Assembly (NCBI GenBank): GCA_002798275.1
Contig: NWQR01000017.1
Span: 1-64,000 of the forward strand
Length of the DNA stretch: 64,000 bases
Reading direction: 5' to 3'
Origin: Lysobacteraceae bacterium NML08-0793
GTDB lineage: Bacteria; Pseudomonadota; Gammaproteobacteria; Xanthomonadales; Xanthomonadaceae
The notes beneath the pieces are model-generated. The model was not told the DNA's origin. It did no database searches and worked only from the letters and a program-made list of their open reading frames with translations. The translations under genes were made by a program, and so were the position numbers. Shown piece by piece: positions 46,813 to 55,949 of this stretch (position 1 is the stretch's first letter; the number at the start of each line of letters is the position of its first letter).

Positions 46813-48087
46813 TCAATGCACCCGCACTTTTTCGGCATCGCCAAGGTGGTCGTGGCCGGACACGATGATGCGCTCGCCTTCAGTCAGGCCGCTGACGATT
46901 TCCATCGCATCCAGGCTGCGTGCGCCAGTCTTGATGGGGCGTTGCGTGGCGATGCCGTCCATCACCACCCAGACGCGCGCTGCAACGCCTTGATCCAGCG
47001 CCGGCCCGCGCTCCACCATCAGCACGTCATGACGGGTATCAAGCAGAATGCGTGCGGCCAGCCGCTGGTTTTGGCGCAGCGCCGCCGGTTGCTGGCCGTC
47101 GGCAAAGCGCAGCCTGGCGCTGACTTCGCCATTCACCACTTCCGGCGATACCGCCGACACGCTGGCCGACCAGCGCTGGTTGTTGCCGGAAAGCTCGGCG
47201 GGCATGCCGATGGCCAAGTCGCGGGCAAAGCTCTCCGGCACCTTGATTTCCACCTCGAAACGGCTCAAATCCACCACGCTTAGCAACGGCGCATTGGCCG
47301 CGACGTTCTGCCCCTGGCTGACAAACACCTGCCCGACTTGGCCGTCGAACGGCGCGCGCAGCTGCAATGCCTCGACCTGACGGCGCAGCTCGCTGACTAG
47401 GGCGCGTTGGCGCTCGGCCAGTGCCTGACGTTGACTGGCATCTTGTTCGGCGGCGGCGCCTTGCAAGCCGGCATCGGTGCGGGCGTGTCCGAGGCCGATA
47501 TTGGCTTTCTGTACCGCATCCTGGGCGCGGGCAAAATCTACTTGAGCCACCGCACCGCCTTCATAGCCGCGCTGGTAGCGCTCCATTTCGCGCTGGGCTG
47601 CCTGCTGCTCCACCCGTGCCTGATCGAGCATGCGTGCCGCATTGGCGCGGGCGATTCGGGTGACCAGCGCTGCGCGTCGGGCTTCGGCTTCAAGGCTGGC
47701 GAGTGCGGCTTCTTCCTGCGCCAGACGGCTCATCAATTCCGGGCTGTCGATTTCCGCCAGCAGCGCGCCTTGCTTGACCGCATCCCCGGCCACCACTGCC
47801 AAGCGCACCGTGCCGCTGCCAATGGCGTACAGGCTGGGGCTGTTGCTGGCGATTACCCGACCTTCGGCATTGATATCGCGCACCAGATCGCCGCGTTTGA
47901 CCTCGGCAATGCGCAGGCGCGCGGCATCCACGGAATGACTGCTCGCCAGCCAGCCGCGCCCGATCCAGCCGATACCGGCCAGCAAGCCCAATGCGATGCC
48001 GACAGGCAGCAGCCAGCGGCGGTGGCGACCGATGCCGCCGGCGGGGGAGCGCGGGATGTCTTGGGCAGAGGTGTCGCGGATGCTCAT
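46813..48087 (-). CDS. Periplasmic adaptor (membrane fusion protein, MacA/HlyD-like)
   Basis: A 424-aa adaptor: N-terminal anchor (WLLPVGIALGLLAGIGWIG, about 25-45), barrel-sandwich lipoyl half (INAEGRVIASNSPSLYAIGSGTV), a long helical hairpin (about 110-230), second lipoyl half (LRAPFDGQVGQVFVSQGQNV) and a beta barrel. It should link the ABC complex to an outer-membrane exit duct; no TolC-like gene is in the window. It is first in the operon, with a sigma-54 promoter 35-51 bp upstream of its ATG. Confidence 0.9.
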   Translation of the reverse strand: MSIRDTSAQDIPRSPAGGIGRHRRWLLPVGIALGLLAGIGWIGRGWLASSHSVDAARLRIAEVKRGDLVRDINAEGRVIASNSPSLYAIGSGTVRLAVVAGDAVKQGALLAEIDSPELMSRLAQEEAALASLEAEARRAALVTRIARANAARMLDQARVEQQAAQREMERYQRGYEGGAVAQVDFARAQDAVQKANIGLGHARTDAGLQGAAAEQDASQRQALAERQRALVSELRRQVEALQLRAPFDGQVGQVFVSQGQNVAANAPLLSVVDLSRFEVEIKVPESFARDLAIGMPAELSGNNQRWSASVSAVSPEVVNGEVSARLRFADGQQPAALRQNQRLAARILLDTRHDVLMVERGPALDQGVAARVWVVMDGIATQRPIKTGARSLDAMEIVSGLTEGERIIVSGHDHLGDAEKVRVH

Positions 48088-48121
48088 GGTGCACACAGCA
48101 GAAGGAAACACTTGGGCTTTC

Positions 48122-48138
48122 AGCAAACTGCGTGCCAA
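48122..48138 (-). promoter_or_regulatory. Canonical sigma-54 (-24/-12) promoter of the efflux operon
   Basis: TTGGCACGCAGTTTGCT on the minus strand matches the TGGCACG-N4-TTGCW consensus at every fixed base, with GG and GC exactly 12 bp apart. The predicted start is near 48111, giving a leader of about 24 nt before the adaptor ATG. Confidence 0.85.
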
Positions 48139-48180
48139 TGGCAACTATTTGTTTTTTATGAATTAATTGGGTTTTTCCGG

Positions 48181-48213
48181 TGTCCGTAAAAGCTGGCCGG
48201 ACGTCCGCGGACA
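48181..48213. promoter_or_regulatory. Candidate enhancer (UAS) with repeated GTCCG/CGGAC dyads
   Basis: Contains TGTCCG (48181-48186), CGGAC (48198-48202) and the perfect palindrome GTCCGCGGAC (48203-48212); the outer TGTCCG and CGGACA also match as a dyad. It lies about 70-100 bp upstream of the predicted sigma-54 start, the usual distance for an NtrC-type activator. Confidence 0.6.
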
Positions 48214-48227
48214 ACTGCGTTTGCTAA

Positions 48228-48242
48228 TGCGAATAATTATCA
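48228..48242 (+). promoter_or_regulatory. Fur box
   Basis: TGCGAATAATTATCA matches the 7-1-7 Fur consensus TGATAATNATTATCA at 12 of 14 fixed positions (mismatches only at positions 3 and 4). It overlaps the -35 region of the receptor promoter, whose -10 box TATAAT follows. Confidence 0.75.
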
Positions 48243-48249
48243 ATTTGTA

Positions 48250-48255
48250 TATAAT
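48250..48255 (+). promoter_or_regulatory. -10 box of the Fur-controlled receptor gene
   Basis: Perfect TATAAT, 8 bp after the Fur box and 30 bp before ATG 48285. No strong -35 box is evident. Confidence 0.65.
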
Positions 48256-48284
48256 CGCGTACCCTTTTCACCGCCTTGAATTGC

Positions 48285-50651
48285 ATGTTTACGGTCTTTC
48301 TGCGCCGCCCGCTGGCTGCGGCGATTGCGTTTTCCCTGCTTGGCCCGCTGCCTGTCCTCGCTGCCGACAATGCTGCCGATGCCGATAATGCGGCTGATAC
48401 GTCTAGGCAAACCACCCGCTACAGTCTCGATACCGTCGTGGTGCAGGGGCGGCGCAGCCTGAATGACGAGGTCATCACCGACCAGAAAAACCGTGAGGTG
48501 ATTGCGCAGGAAATGGTGCGCGATATCCGCGACTTGGTGCGCTACACCACCGATGTGGGCATCAGCGACAGTGGTCGCCACCTGAAAGGCTTTGCCATCC
48601 GTGGGGTGGAGGGCAACCGGGTTGGCATCAGCGTCGATGGTGTATCGCTGCCGGACTTCGAAGAAAACTCGCTGTACAACCGTTATGGCAATTTCAACAA
48701 CTCTAGGATGTCGATAGACCCGGAGCTGGTGCGCGCGGTGAGCATCGTCAAGGGCGCCGATGCGTTTTCCGGCGGCAGTGGTGCACTCGGTGGCCGGGTT
48801 GATTACCGCACGCTGGAGGCGAGCGATATCGTCCGTGCCGGCAACGAAACCGGCTTTTTGCTGCGCAGCGGCTACGCCAGCAAAAACCGTGAATGGGTCA
48901 ATGGCTTTGCGGTCGGTTATGCCGGGGATGCGTTTGAAACGCTGCTGATGTATTCGCACCGGCATGGGCATGAGATGACCAGCCGCGGCGAAGGCCCGTA
49001 CTACTATCAGGACAAGAGCCAGCACCCAGATCCTGCGCGGCACAAACAGGACAGCTATCTTGCCAAGTTCCGCTGGCATATCAGTCCGGCGCATAGCCTG
49101 TCGCTGGCATTGACCGGGCAGTTTGCGCGCAACTTTACCGATGAACGCTCCTATACGCTGTTTGGTTCGCAATGGCGCGAGGCCGAGGACATCAGCCGCC
49201 GCAACAATGTGCAACTGGGCTATGCCTGGAACCCGCAGAGCGACTGGCTGGCGAGCTTGAATGTGGATGCCGATTACCAGCGCACCGATTTGTCGGCGGT
49301 CAACTACAAGGGCAGCCGCAACTTCACCAGCAATGAAAAAGAGCTGGGCGAGGTGTATGACCGCCGCATGCACACCCGCTTCAAGCGATTGACCTTCGGT
49401 CTGGAAACCTTGCCGCTGGACTTGGGCAGCAGCCAGCACACGCTGGCATTCAAGGCATTTGCCGCCGACCGCGAGTTCTGGAACATCAATTACGACACTT
49501 ATATATTCAGCGGCGAAGCCACCCGGCAGCCACCCTATGCCATCCAGTACCCGGTCAATACCCGGCAATACGGTTTTTCGCTGGAAGACCGGGTGCAGTG
49601 GAGCCAAGCACTTTCCAGCCGTTTTGGTCTGCGCTATGACCATGAACGGCTGAATCCGCAGGCACTGAACGCGCCTTGCAGCAAGGCCTGCATTGCCGAG
49701 GGGCGTCCGCAGGGCAATACCTTTGAAAACTGGAATGGCTTGGCAAGCGTGGTGGCGCAGTTGGATCGGCACTGGGCGCTGGGGGCCACGGTCAGCACCG
49801 GCTACCGGGTGCCGACCGCATCGGAAATGTATTTCACCTTCCAAAATGCCTATGGCAGCTGGAAGTCCAACCCGGATTTGCGCGCCGAGCGCAGCGTCAA
49901 TTACAGCCTGACCCTGCAAGGCGAAGGTGAAGCCGGTAGCGTGAATATCAGCCTGTATCAGGTCAATTACCGCGACTTTTTGTTCGAGCAGGAATCCATC
50001 ACCCGTACCCGCAATCCGTATTATGAGCAATGCCAAGCTTGGGGCTGCGCCGAATATAACGAAGCTCCGGTGCAGCAGATGGTCAATCTCGACCGGGCAA
50101 GGATTCGCGGGCTGGAGCTTTCCAGTCATTTGAACCTAGCGCATTACTGGCCGCAACTGACCGGCTGGCAGCTTTCGGCGCAACTGGGCTACAGCAAGGG
50201 GCGCCTTTCCAGCGACAACAGCCTGCTGTCCATCCAGCCACTGAAGGGCATTCTGGGGCTGGACTATCAGGCGCCCAGTGGTCGCTGGGCGGTATTTGCC
50301 CGCGGCACCTATCTTGGCGCGAAAAAGGCCGGTGATGCCCAAGTGGTGCAGAACGTGTATTCCTACCGCACCCGCAGCTTCAGCCGCGAAGTAACGACCT
50401 ATCCGTACCTCAACCGCCGTGCGGTGTTGATGGATATTTACGGCTTTATTCGCGCGGGCGAGCGTTTCACCTTCCGTGCCGGGGTTTACAACTTGTTCAA
50501 CCGCAAATACCACACCTGGGATGCGCTGCGCGGCATCAATGCCCATTACGGTGCCAGCACCACCAACTCGGTGGATCGGGATGGCTACGGACTGGAGCGC
50601 TTCCACGCGCCGGGACGCAATTTCAGCCTGTCGATGGAATACCTGTTCTGA
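48285..50651 (+). CDS. TonB-dependent receptor of the haemoglobin/transferrin/lactoferrin type
   Basis: A 788-aa outer-membrane receptor with signal peptide (to about VLAADN), TonB box-like LDTVVVQG, and a plug of the TbpA/HpuB/HgbA kind (IRDLVRYTTDVGISDSGRH; GFAIRGVEGNRVGISVDGV; ELVRAVSIVKGADAFSGGSG; ALGGRVDYRTLE). The barrel ends in Phe. The haem-receptor box is present as YRVPTASEMYF and NPDLRAE, but no histidine lies between these two elements, unlike classical haem receptors. A Fur box shows iron control. No haem-degrading or ABC haem uptake genes are nearby. Confidence 0.88.
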   Translation: MFTVFLRRPLAAAIAFSLLGPLPVLAADNAADADNAADTSRQTTRYSLDTVVVQGRRSLNDEVITDQKNREVIAQEMVRDIRDLVRYTTDVGISDSGRHLKGFAIRGVEGNRVGISVDGVSLPDFEENSLYNRYGNFNNSRMSIDPELVRAVSIVKGADAFSGGSGALGGRVDYRTLEASDIVRAGNETGFLLRSGYASKNREWVNGFAVGYAGDAFETLLMYSHRHGHEMTSRGEGPYYYQDKSQHPDPARHKQDSYLAKFRWHISPAHSLSLALTGQFARNFTDERSYTLFGSQWREAEDISRRNNVQLGYAWNPQSDWLASLNVDADYQRTDLSAVNYKGSRNFTSNEKELGEVYDRRMHTRFKRLTFGLETLPLDLGSSQHTLAFKAFAADREFWNINYDTYIFSGEATRQPPYAIQYPVNTRQYGFSLEDRVQWSQALSSRFGLRYDHERLNPQALNAPCSKACIAEGRPQGNTFENWNGLASVVAQLDRHWALGATVSTGYRVPTASEMYFTFQNAYGSWKSNPDLRAERSVNYSLTLQGEGEAGSVNISLYQVNYRDFLFEQESITRTRNPYYEQCQAWGCAEYNEAPVQQMVNLDRARIRGLELSSHLNLAHYWPQLTGWQLSAQLGYSKGRLSSDNSLLSIQPLKGILGLDYQAPSGRWAVFARGTYLGAKKAGDAQVVQNVYSYRTRSFSREVTTYPYLNRRAVLMDIYGFIRAGERFTFRAGVYNLFNRKYHTWDALRGINAHYGASTTNSVDRDGYGLERFHAPGRNFSLSMEYLF

Positions 50652-50656
50652 CCTGA

Positions 50657-50683
50657 CGCCTGCTTGCCGGGTCGGCAGGCTTT
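50657..50683 (+). terminator. Weak terminator-like hairpin between receptor gene and glmS
   Basis: A 6-bp stem GCCTGC/GCAGGC with an 11-nt loop followed by TTT, 6 bp after the receptor stop. Confidence 0.35.
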
Positions 50684-50729
50684 CAGCTTGCCCCATTACA
50701 ATGCAGCACCGTTTATTGGAGTGTGCCGG

Positions 50730-52559
50730 ATGTGTGGGATTGTCGGGGCGATTGCCAGCCGTGATGTGGTGCCGTTGTTGGTCGAAGGGCTGAAGCGGCT
50801 GGAATATCGCGGTTATGACTCGGCCGGATTGGCGGTGATTGCCGATGGCGAAGTCGAGCGTGTGCGCCGTACCGGGCGCGTAACGGAAATGGAGGCGGCA
50901 GCCTTGGATGCGGGGCTTGCCGCCTCGCTCGGTATCGGGCATACCCGCTGGGCGACCCACGGCGGCGTAACCGAGGCCAATGCCCATCCGATGGTCAGCC
51001 GTGGCCGTCTGGCGCTGGTGCATAACGGCATCATCGAGAACCACGAAACTTGGCGTGAGTTCCTGCGCGGCGAAGGCTATGCGTTCGACTCGCAGACCGA
51101 TACGGAGGTCATCGCCCATCTGGTTCACTATCACCAACAGCAAGGCGCCAGCCTGTTGCAAGCGGTGCAACAGGTCAGCCGCGTGCTGGAAGGCGCCTAT
51201 GCCATCGCCGTGATTGACCGCGACGCGCCCGATTGTATGGTGGTGGCGCGTATGGGCTGCCCGCTGCTGATTGGCGTGGGCGAGGGCGAAAACTTCATCG
51301 CCTCGGATGTTTCGGCCATCCTGCAAGCCACCCGGCAGGTGATGTTTCTGGAAGAAGGCGATACCGCGCAGTTGAGCCGCGAGCGCGTGGATATTTTCGA
51401 TGCCGAAGGCAAGCCGGTCAGCCGTGCGCTGCATACCTCGGATGTATCACTGGCATCGCTGGAGCTTGGCCCCTATAGCCACTTCATGCAGAAGGAAATC
51501 CACGAGCAGCCAGCGGCATTGGCCGACACCATCGAGGGGATTTCCGATCTGGCCGCCTTTGATGCGCAGCTTTTTGGCGCAGAAAACGCCGAGTTCGCGC
51601 AGATTGAATCGGTGCAGATTCTCGCCTGCGGTACCAGCTTTTATGCTGGCCTTGTGGCGCGCTACTGGATTGAATCATTGGCCGGTATTCCCTGCGCAGT
51701 GGATATCGCCAGCGAATACCGTTATCGCGATGTGGTGGCGCGCCCCAATCAGCTGGTGGTGACCATCTCGCAATCCGGTGAAACACTGGACACCTTGGAG
51801 GCGCTGAAATACGCCAAGGGCGAAGGCCAGGCGCTGACGCTGTCGATTTGCAACGTACCCGAGAGTGCTATCCCGCGTGCCAGCCGCTGGGTGTTCTATA
51901 CCCGCGCCGGGGCAGAGATTGGTGTGGCCTCGACCAAGGCCTTCACCACGCAATTGGTAGCTCTGTTTGTGCTGGCCGGTACGCTGGCGAAACTGCGCGG
52001 GCGACTGGCACCGGCGCATGAAGCCGAGCTGGTCGATGCCCTGCGCCACCTGCCCGGCAGCGTGCAACATGCACTCAATCTGGAGCCGCAAATCAGAGCT
52101 TGGAGCGAGAAGTTCATCGCCAAGCAACATGCGTTGTTCCTTGGGCGCGGCGTGCATTATCCAATCGCGCTTGAAGGCGCGTTGAAGCTCAAGGAAATCT
52201 CCTATATCCATGCCGAAGGCTATCCCGCCGGCGAGCTCAAGCACGGCCCGCTGGCATTGGTGGACAGCGAAATGCCGGTGGTGGTGATTGCCCCGAATGA
52301 CCGCCTGCTGGAAAAAGTCAAAGCCAATATCCAGGAAGTGCGCGCCCGCGGTGGCGAGATGTTCGTGTTTGCCGATGCCGACAGCCATTTTGGCGAAGAA
52401 GACGGCGTGCACGTGATTCGCGCCCCACGCCATGCCGGGCTACTCTCGCCCATCGTGCACGCCATTCCGGTGCAGCTTTTGGCCTATCACACGGCACTGG
52501 CGCGTGGCACGGATGTGGACAAGCCGCGCAACCTTGCCAAGAGCGTGACCGTGGAATGA
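50730..52559 (+). CDS. glmS: Glutamine–fructose-6-phosphate aminotransferase
   Basis: First step of hexosamine synthesis: fructose-6-P plus glutamine to glucosamine-6-P. The 609-aa product (same length as E. coli GlmS) starts [21 protein letters not shown], so the catalytic N-terminal Cys is exposed after Met removal. [18 protein letters not shown] belongs to the glutaminase domain, and two SIS domains follow ([39 protein letters not shown] end). The ATG at 50730 is essential for the Cys2 nucleophile and so decides the start. Confidence 0.97.
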   Translation: MCGIVGAIASRDVVPLLVEGLKRLEYRGYDSAGLAVIADGEVERVRRTGRVTEMEAAALDAGLAASLGIGHTRWATHGGVTEANAHPMVSRGRLALVHNGIIENHETWREFLRGEGYAFDSQTDTEVIAHLVHYHQQQGASLLQAVQQVSRVLEGAYAIAVIDRDAPDCMVVARMGCPLLIGVGEGENFIASDVSAILQATRQVMFLEEGDTAQLSRERVDIFDAEGKPVSRALHTSDVSLASLELGPYSHFMQKEIHEQPAALADTIEGISDLAAFDAQLFGAENAEFAQIESVQILACGTSFYAGLVARYWIESLAGIPCAVDIASEYRYRDVVARPNQLVVTISQSGETLDTLEALKYAKGEGQALTLSICNVPESAIPRASRWVFYTRAGAEIGVASTKAFTTQLVALFVLAGTLAKLRGRLAPAHEAELVDALRHLPGSVQHALNLEPQIRAWSEKFIAKQHALFLGRGVHYPIALEGALKLKEISYIHAEGYPAGELKHGPLALVDSEMPVVVIAPNDRLLEKVKANIQEVRARGGEMFVFADADSHFGEEDGVHVIRAPRHAGLLSPIVHAIPVQLLAYHTALARGTDVDKPRNLAKSVTVE

Positions 52560-52561
52560 CG

Positions 52562-52598
52562 CGGCGCCTGCGCGCGGCCTTTGGGTAGCGCCGTTTTT
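52562..52598 (+). terminator. Possible terminator after glmS
   Basis: A 6-bp stem CGGCGC/GCGCCG with a 20-nt loop, followed by five T residues, just after the glmS stop. The large loop makes it uncertain. Confidence 0.4.
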
Positions 52599-52716
52599 CG
52601 AGAAAACCGTGCTTGCAGTGGCTCCCGCGCAAGGCTGAACCGCTTGCGCGTCTTTCACCCAAGGTCGTGGCTTTTGGCCGGAAACTCGGTCGCAGCGAAG
52701 ACGTATCAGTAGTCGC

Positions 52717-53199
52717 TTAGGGCAGCGACTGGACAAACAGTGCGGCGATGGCCTCCAGGCCGCGCTGGTCGTCGGCATCGAAACGCGCCGGCAGCGGGCT
52801 GTCGATATCAAGCACGCCAATTAGCGTGCCGTCCTTCAGCAGCGGGATGACGATTTCCGAGCGCGATGCGGCATCGCAGGCGATATGGCCGGGAAAGGCG
52901 TGCACATCGTCAATGCGCTGGGTCTGGCGCTGACTGGCCGCCGCACCGCAAACCCCTTTGTCCAGCGGGATGCGCACACAGGCCGGCAGCCCTTGGAACG
53001 GGCCGACGACCAGCTCCTTGCCGTCAAAAAAATAAAACCCGGCCCAGTTCAGGTCGGGCAGGCTGTTGAACAACAAGGCGGAAAGATTGGCCGCATTGGC
53101 GATGTGATTTTGCTCGCCGTGGAAAAGCTGCCGGGCAGAGGCCAGCAGTTGTGCATATTGGTCAGGCTTCTGGCCTGCAAGTGTGATCGGATTGAACAT
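52717..53199 (-). CDS. msrC: Free methionine-(R)-sulfoxide reductase (GAF domain)
   Basis: Reduces free L-methionine-R-sulfoxide with thioredoxin. The 160-aa GAF protein has LNWAGFYFFDGKELVVGPFQG and three cysteines, Cys74, Cys84 and Cys108, with exactly the spacing of the E. coli enzyme (84, 94, 118). ATG 53199 (MFNPITL) is preferred to a TTG six bases upstream. It is divergent from bioD with 31 bp between the starts. Confidence 0.9.
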   Translation of the reverse strand: MFNPITLAGQKPDQYAQLLASARQLFHGEQNHIANAANLSALLFNSLPDLNWAGFYFFDGKELVVGPFQGLPACVRIPLDKGVCGAAASQRQTQRIDDVHAFPGHIACDAASRSEIVIPLLKDGTLIGVLDIDSPLPARFDADDQRGLEAIAALFVQSLP

Positions 53200-53230
53200 A
53201 CGCAAAGTGTAAAGCGTCGATAATGCACGG

Positions 53231-53869
53231 ATGCAAAATTTGCCCTCCGACCTTTACATCACCGGCACTGATACCGAAATCGGCAAAACTTTCGTAACCT
53301 GCGCCTTGCTTCGCCAGGCCGCTGAAGCCGGACGGCGGCAGGTCGGCATGAAGCCCGTGGCCAGCGGCTGCATTGAAACTGCCGAAGGCTGGCGCAGCGA
53401 GGATGCGCTGGCGCTGCAACAGGCCGATGGGCTGGACGTGCCCTACACACTCCGCAACCCTTATGCCCTGCCATTGCCTGCTGCACCGGAAATTGCTGCC
53501 GCACAGGCTGGCGTGGAAATTGCCCTTGCCCCGCTGCTGGCTGCCCATGCCGATTTGCGTGCCAGCCATCCGGGCGTGTGGCTTGAAGGTGTCGGTGGCT
53601 GGGCCGCGCCCCTTACCGCGCAGCTTGAACAGGCCGACTTGGTGCGCGCATTGGATATTCCGGTGTTGATGGTGGTTGGGCTGCGGCTGGGCTGCGTGCA
53701 TCAGGCGCGTGTTACCCAGCGCGCGATTGTCGCCGACGGTTGTCGCCTTGTCGGCTGGATTGCCAACCCGATTGACCCGGCCATGCTGCGACCTGCCGAA
53801 AACATCGACATCCTGACCCGTGTACTGGGCACCCCGCCCTTGCAAGTCATGCCCCGGCGAGCTAAATAA
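53231..53869 (+). CDS. bioD: Dethiobiotin synthetase
   Basis: ATP-dependent ring closure of DAPA to dethiobiotin in biotin synthesis. The 212-aa product has the P-loop-like TGTDTEIGKTFVTCALL, KPVASGC, and LEGVGGWAAPLT. No other bio gene is nearby, so the pathway is dispersed in this genome. Confidence 0.93.
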   Translation: MQNLPSDLYITGTDTEIGKTFVTCALLRQAAEAGRRQVGMKPVASGCIETAEGWRSEDALALQQADGLDVPYTLRNPYALPLPAAPEIAAAQAGVEIALAPLLAAHADLRASHPGVWLEGVGGWAAPLTAQLEQADLVRALDIPVLMVVGLRLGCVHQARVTQRAIVADGCRLVGWIANPIDPAMLRPAENIDILTRVLGTPPLQVMPRRAK

Positions 53870-53901
53870 ATATGCGTTTTGCAAACTTCAGGAGAAATTC
53901 G

Positions 53902-54315
53902 ATGCGTGTTTTCAAGTTGGCTTTCATCGCCTTGTTTGCCATGACTTTGTTGGTCGCCTGTGGGAAAAAATCCCCGGAGGATGTCGCCCATGCATTCGTG
54001 GAAAAGAGCTATGCCGGTGATGCCGATGCGGTCATCGCCATGCTGCATGTTTCCGAGCGTGCCGAGGCCAAGCCCGGTGAGCAGGAATTGCTGACCGGCA
54101 AGCTGCGTGCGATGGTGGCCGAAAAGAAGGCCGAGGCCGATGAGCGCGGCGGAGTGGACAAAATCACCACCGAAGGCGCGCAGGCGCATCCGGGCGATGC
54201 CAAGCGTGCCTCGGTCGAGGTTACCGTGCACTTCAAACAGGGCACAAGCACGAAAGAGCGCGTCAATCTGGTGGAAACCGACAAGGGCTGGCGTGTCCGG
54301 GCGGGTATTTTCTGA
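53902..54315 (+). CDS. DUF4878-like lipoprotein
   Basis: A 137-aa predicted lipoprotein: MRVFKLAFIALFAMTLLVAC with lipobox LVAC, then KKSPEDVAHAFVEKSYAGDADAVIAML, the start of a DUF4878/NTF2-like domain, and a beta-rich end (ASVEVTVHFKQGTSTKERVNLVETDKGWRVRAG). ATG 53902 follows AGGAGAAATTCG, a strong ribosome site. Function unknown. It lies between bioD and the amidase-like gene. Confidence 0.8.
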   Translation: MRVFKLAFIALFAMTLLVACGKKSPEDVAHAFVEKSYAGDADAVIAMLHVSERAEAKPGEQELLTGKLRAMVAEKKAEADERGGVDKITTEGAQAHPGDAKRASVEVTVHFKQGTSTKERVNLVETDKGWRVRAGIF

Positions 54316-54326
54316 CGCGCTGATTC

Positions 54327-54947
54327 ATGCCCCGTTTGACCCGCTACTGCCTAGCAGCTACGTTTTGGGCGCTGTGCCTGTTTGCTGTGGTGGGCACGAC
54401 TCGACCGACAGTGCGCCGCCGGGCACCGGCGCTACCACCGGCGCATCTGCTTGAAGTGGGAGACTGGGTTTTTCGCAGCGGTACAAGCCAGGAAAGTCAT
54501 CTGATTCGACGCTTGAGTCGCAGCGCCTATTCGCATATCGGCATAGTGGTGGAAACCTCGCCTGAGGTGCGGATTGTGCATGCCACCACTGACGATGACC
54601 CACTGCATCCCGATCAAGTCTTACTGAGCAAATTGACAGCATTTGCCGCAGCCGAACATGCCGAAGCCATTGCGGTGGCGCGCCCGAGTTTTTTGAGCCG
54701 TGAGCAGCGTATCCAGAGCGCGCTGCATGCCCGACAGCATGTTGGCGCGCGATTTGTGCTGGCTGCACGCGACAAGCCGCATCGTTATTGCACCACTTTG
54801 CTGCGCGATGCCATCCGCACCCAGCAGCCAGATTTTGAGCTGCCTTGGCAGACCCTGGATATTGCCCTGTTTCACGGCGAATATCTGATGCCGCAGCGCT
54901 TTGCCGAGGCGGATGTGGAGTGGATATTTCCTGCCTTGCGGCAATGA
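54327..54947 (+). CDS. YiiX/YaeF-like permuted NlpC/P60 papain-like hydrolase
   Basis: A 206-aa protein with an N-terminal hydrophobic segment (YCLAATFWALCLFAVVG). The body matches the YiiX/YaeF C92 family: LEVGDWVFRSG, the catalytic His in SRSAYSHIGIVVE and the catalytic Cys in HRYCTTLLRDAI, in the permuted His-before-Cys order. Family members are thought to act on lipids or amide bonds in the envelope; substrate unknown. It starts 11 bp after the lipoprotein gene. Confidence 0.8.
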   Translation: MPRLTRYCLAATFWALCLFAVVGTTRPTVRRRAPALPPAHLLEVGDWVFRSGTSQESHLIRRLSRSAYSHIGIVVETSPEVRIVHATTDDDPLHPDQVLLSKLTAFAAAEHAEAIAVARPSFLSREQRIQSALHARQHVGARFVLAARDKPHRYCTTLLRDAIRTQQPDFELPWQTLDIALFHGEYLMPQRFAEADVEWIFPALRQ

Positions 54948-54948
54948 A

Positions 54949-54976
54949 AAACCCGGCCGCCCAAGCTGCCGGGTTT
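54949..54976. terminator. Bidirectional terminator between convergent genes
   Basis: A 9-bp stem AAACCCGGC/GCCGGGTTT with a 10-nt loop; the A and T ends give a short T run on either strand. It separates the amidase-like gene from the convergent phasin gene. Confidence 0.75.
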
Positions 54977-55002
54977 CTCGAACGCTGGTGAGCCGGATTG
55001 AA

Positions 55003-55410
55003 TCAGGCCGCGCGTGCCTTCTTGGCGGCAGCCTTCACGGCCTTTTCGCCTTCGGCCTGCACCTTGGCCACGACTTGTTCCACCTCACCCTTGGCGATTT
55101 GGGCGATGGCTTCGTTGGTTTTCAGGGTGCTGTCGTAGATTTCCTGGCTGGTGGCGATGGCGCGCTCGGCGTTTTCGCGGGCGACTTGCACACCGGCGGG
55201 AACCGCATCACGCAGGCTGTTGAGGTCACGGCTTTCCACCAGCTGCCCCCAGTAGGCAAAGGTCGCATTGGCGCTTTCTTCCAAAGCGGCCAGTTGCAGG
55301 CCGAACACCTTTTCAGCGTTCTCAAGCGCCAGACGGTTGATGCGGGCAGCGGTGTCGGCAAACTGGCGGGTTGCAGCGACGAACTGTTCGTTGAATTGCG
55401 GCTGGTACAT
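55003..55410 (-). CDS. Phasin family protein
   Basis: A 135-aa alanine-rich helical protein with the phasin pattern (FVAATRQFADTAARINRLALENAEKVFGLQL; LEESANATFAYWGQLVE; GVQVARENAERAIATSQEIYDSTLKTNEAI) and an AAAKKARAA tail. Phasins coat polyhydroxyalkanoate granules. No PHA synthase gene is in the window, so whether this strain stores PHA cannot be judged here. Confidence 0.88.
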   Translation of the reverse strand: MYQPQFNEQFVAATRQFADTAARINRLALENAEKVFGLQLAALEESANATFAYWGQLVESRDLNSLRDAVPAGVQVARENAERAIATSQEIYDSTLKTNEAIAQIAKGEVEQVVAKVQAEGEKAVKAAAKKARAA

Positions 55411-55523
55411 GATGAATTTCCTCGGTTGGGTGGTAAAAAACCGGGGATTCCCGATTTGTGCGGCGCAGCATAACGCAGATTATTTTGCGCTGCAACAATT
55501 CGGTTTTGCCTGTTTCCGTATGT

Positions 55524-55898
55524 TCAGCCAGCGGCCACTTCATCCGGCCCGGTGTACCGGCTGCCGGCCGTGCAAGTCTCATGCACCACCACGGCGGACA
55601 GCAGTGGCACCGAAGGCTTCAGTCGCTCCCAGATCCATTGCGCCAGACGCTCGCTGGTCGGGTTTTCCAGACCTTCGATGTCATTGAGATAGTGATGATC
55701 AAGCTGCTGGTACAGGGGCTTGAACGCGGCTTTCAGATCGGCAAAGTCCATCACCCAGCCCAGTTGCGGGTCGAGCGGGCCGCTGACATGCAGCTCCACG
55801 CGGAATGAATGGCCATGCAGACGCGCACATTTGTGGCCTTCCGGGACATTCGGCAGGCGGTGCGCAGCTTCGAGAGTGAAAATCTTGAAAATGTCCAT
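55524..55898 (-). CDS. queD: 6-carboxy-5,6,7,8-tetrahydropterin synthase (QueD)
   Basis: Second step of queuosine/7-deazapurine synthesis. The 124-aa product has zinc ligands His13, His28 and His30 (AAHRLP; LHGHSF), the catalytic Cys24 ([11 protein letters not shown]) and conserved [18 protein letters not shown]. It lies downstream of tRNA-Met, separated by the tRNA terminator. Confidence 0.92.
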   Translation of the reverse strand: MDIFKIFTLEAAHRLPNVPEGHKCARLHGHSFRVELHVSGPLDPQLGWVMDFADLKAAFKPLYQQLDHHYLNDIEGLENPTSERLAQWIWERLKPSVPLLSAVVVHETCTAGSRYTGPDEVAAG

Positions 55899-55921
55899 GA
55901 CATTTCCTTGTGTGTAGATAC

Positions 55922-55945
55922 AAAAAAGCCCGCACTGATGCGGGC
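55922..55945 (-). terminator. Rho-independent terminator of tRNA-Met
   Basis: A 7-bp stem GCCCGCA/TGCGGGC with a 4-nt loop and six T residues on the minus strand, starting 5 bp after the tRNA 3' end. Confidence 0.9.
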
Positions 55946-55949
55946 AGTT

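Noticed and set aside
48240-50129. A 629-codon open frame on the minus strand opposite the Fur-controlled receptor
   Set aside because: The plus-strand receptor has signal peptide, TonB box and plug motifs. The antisense frame is composition-driven.
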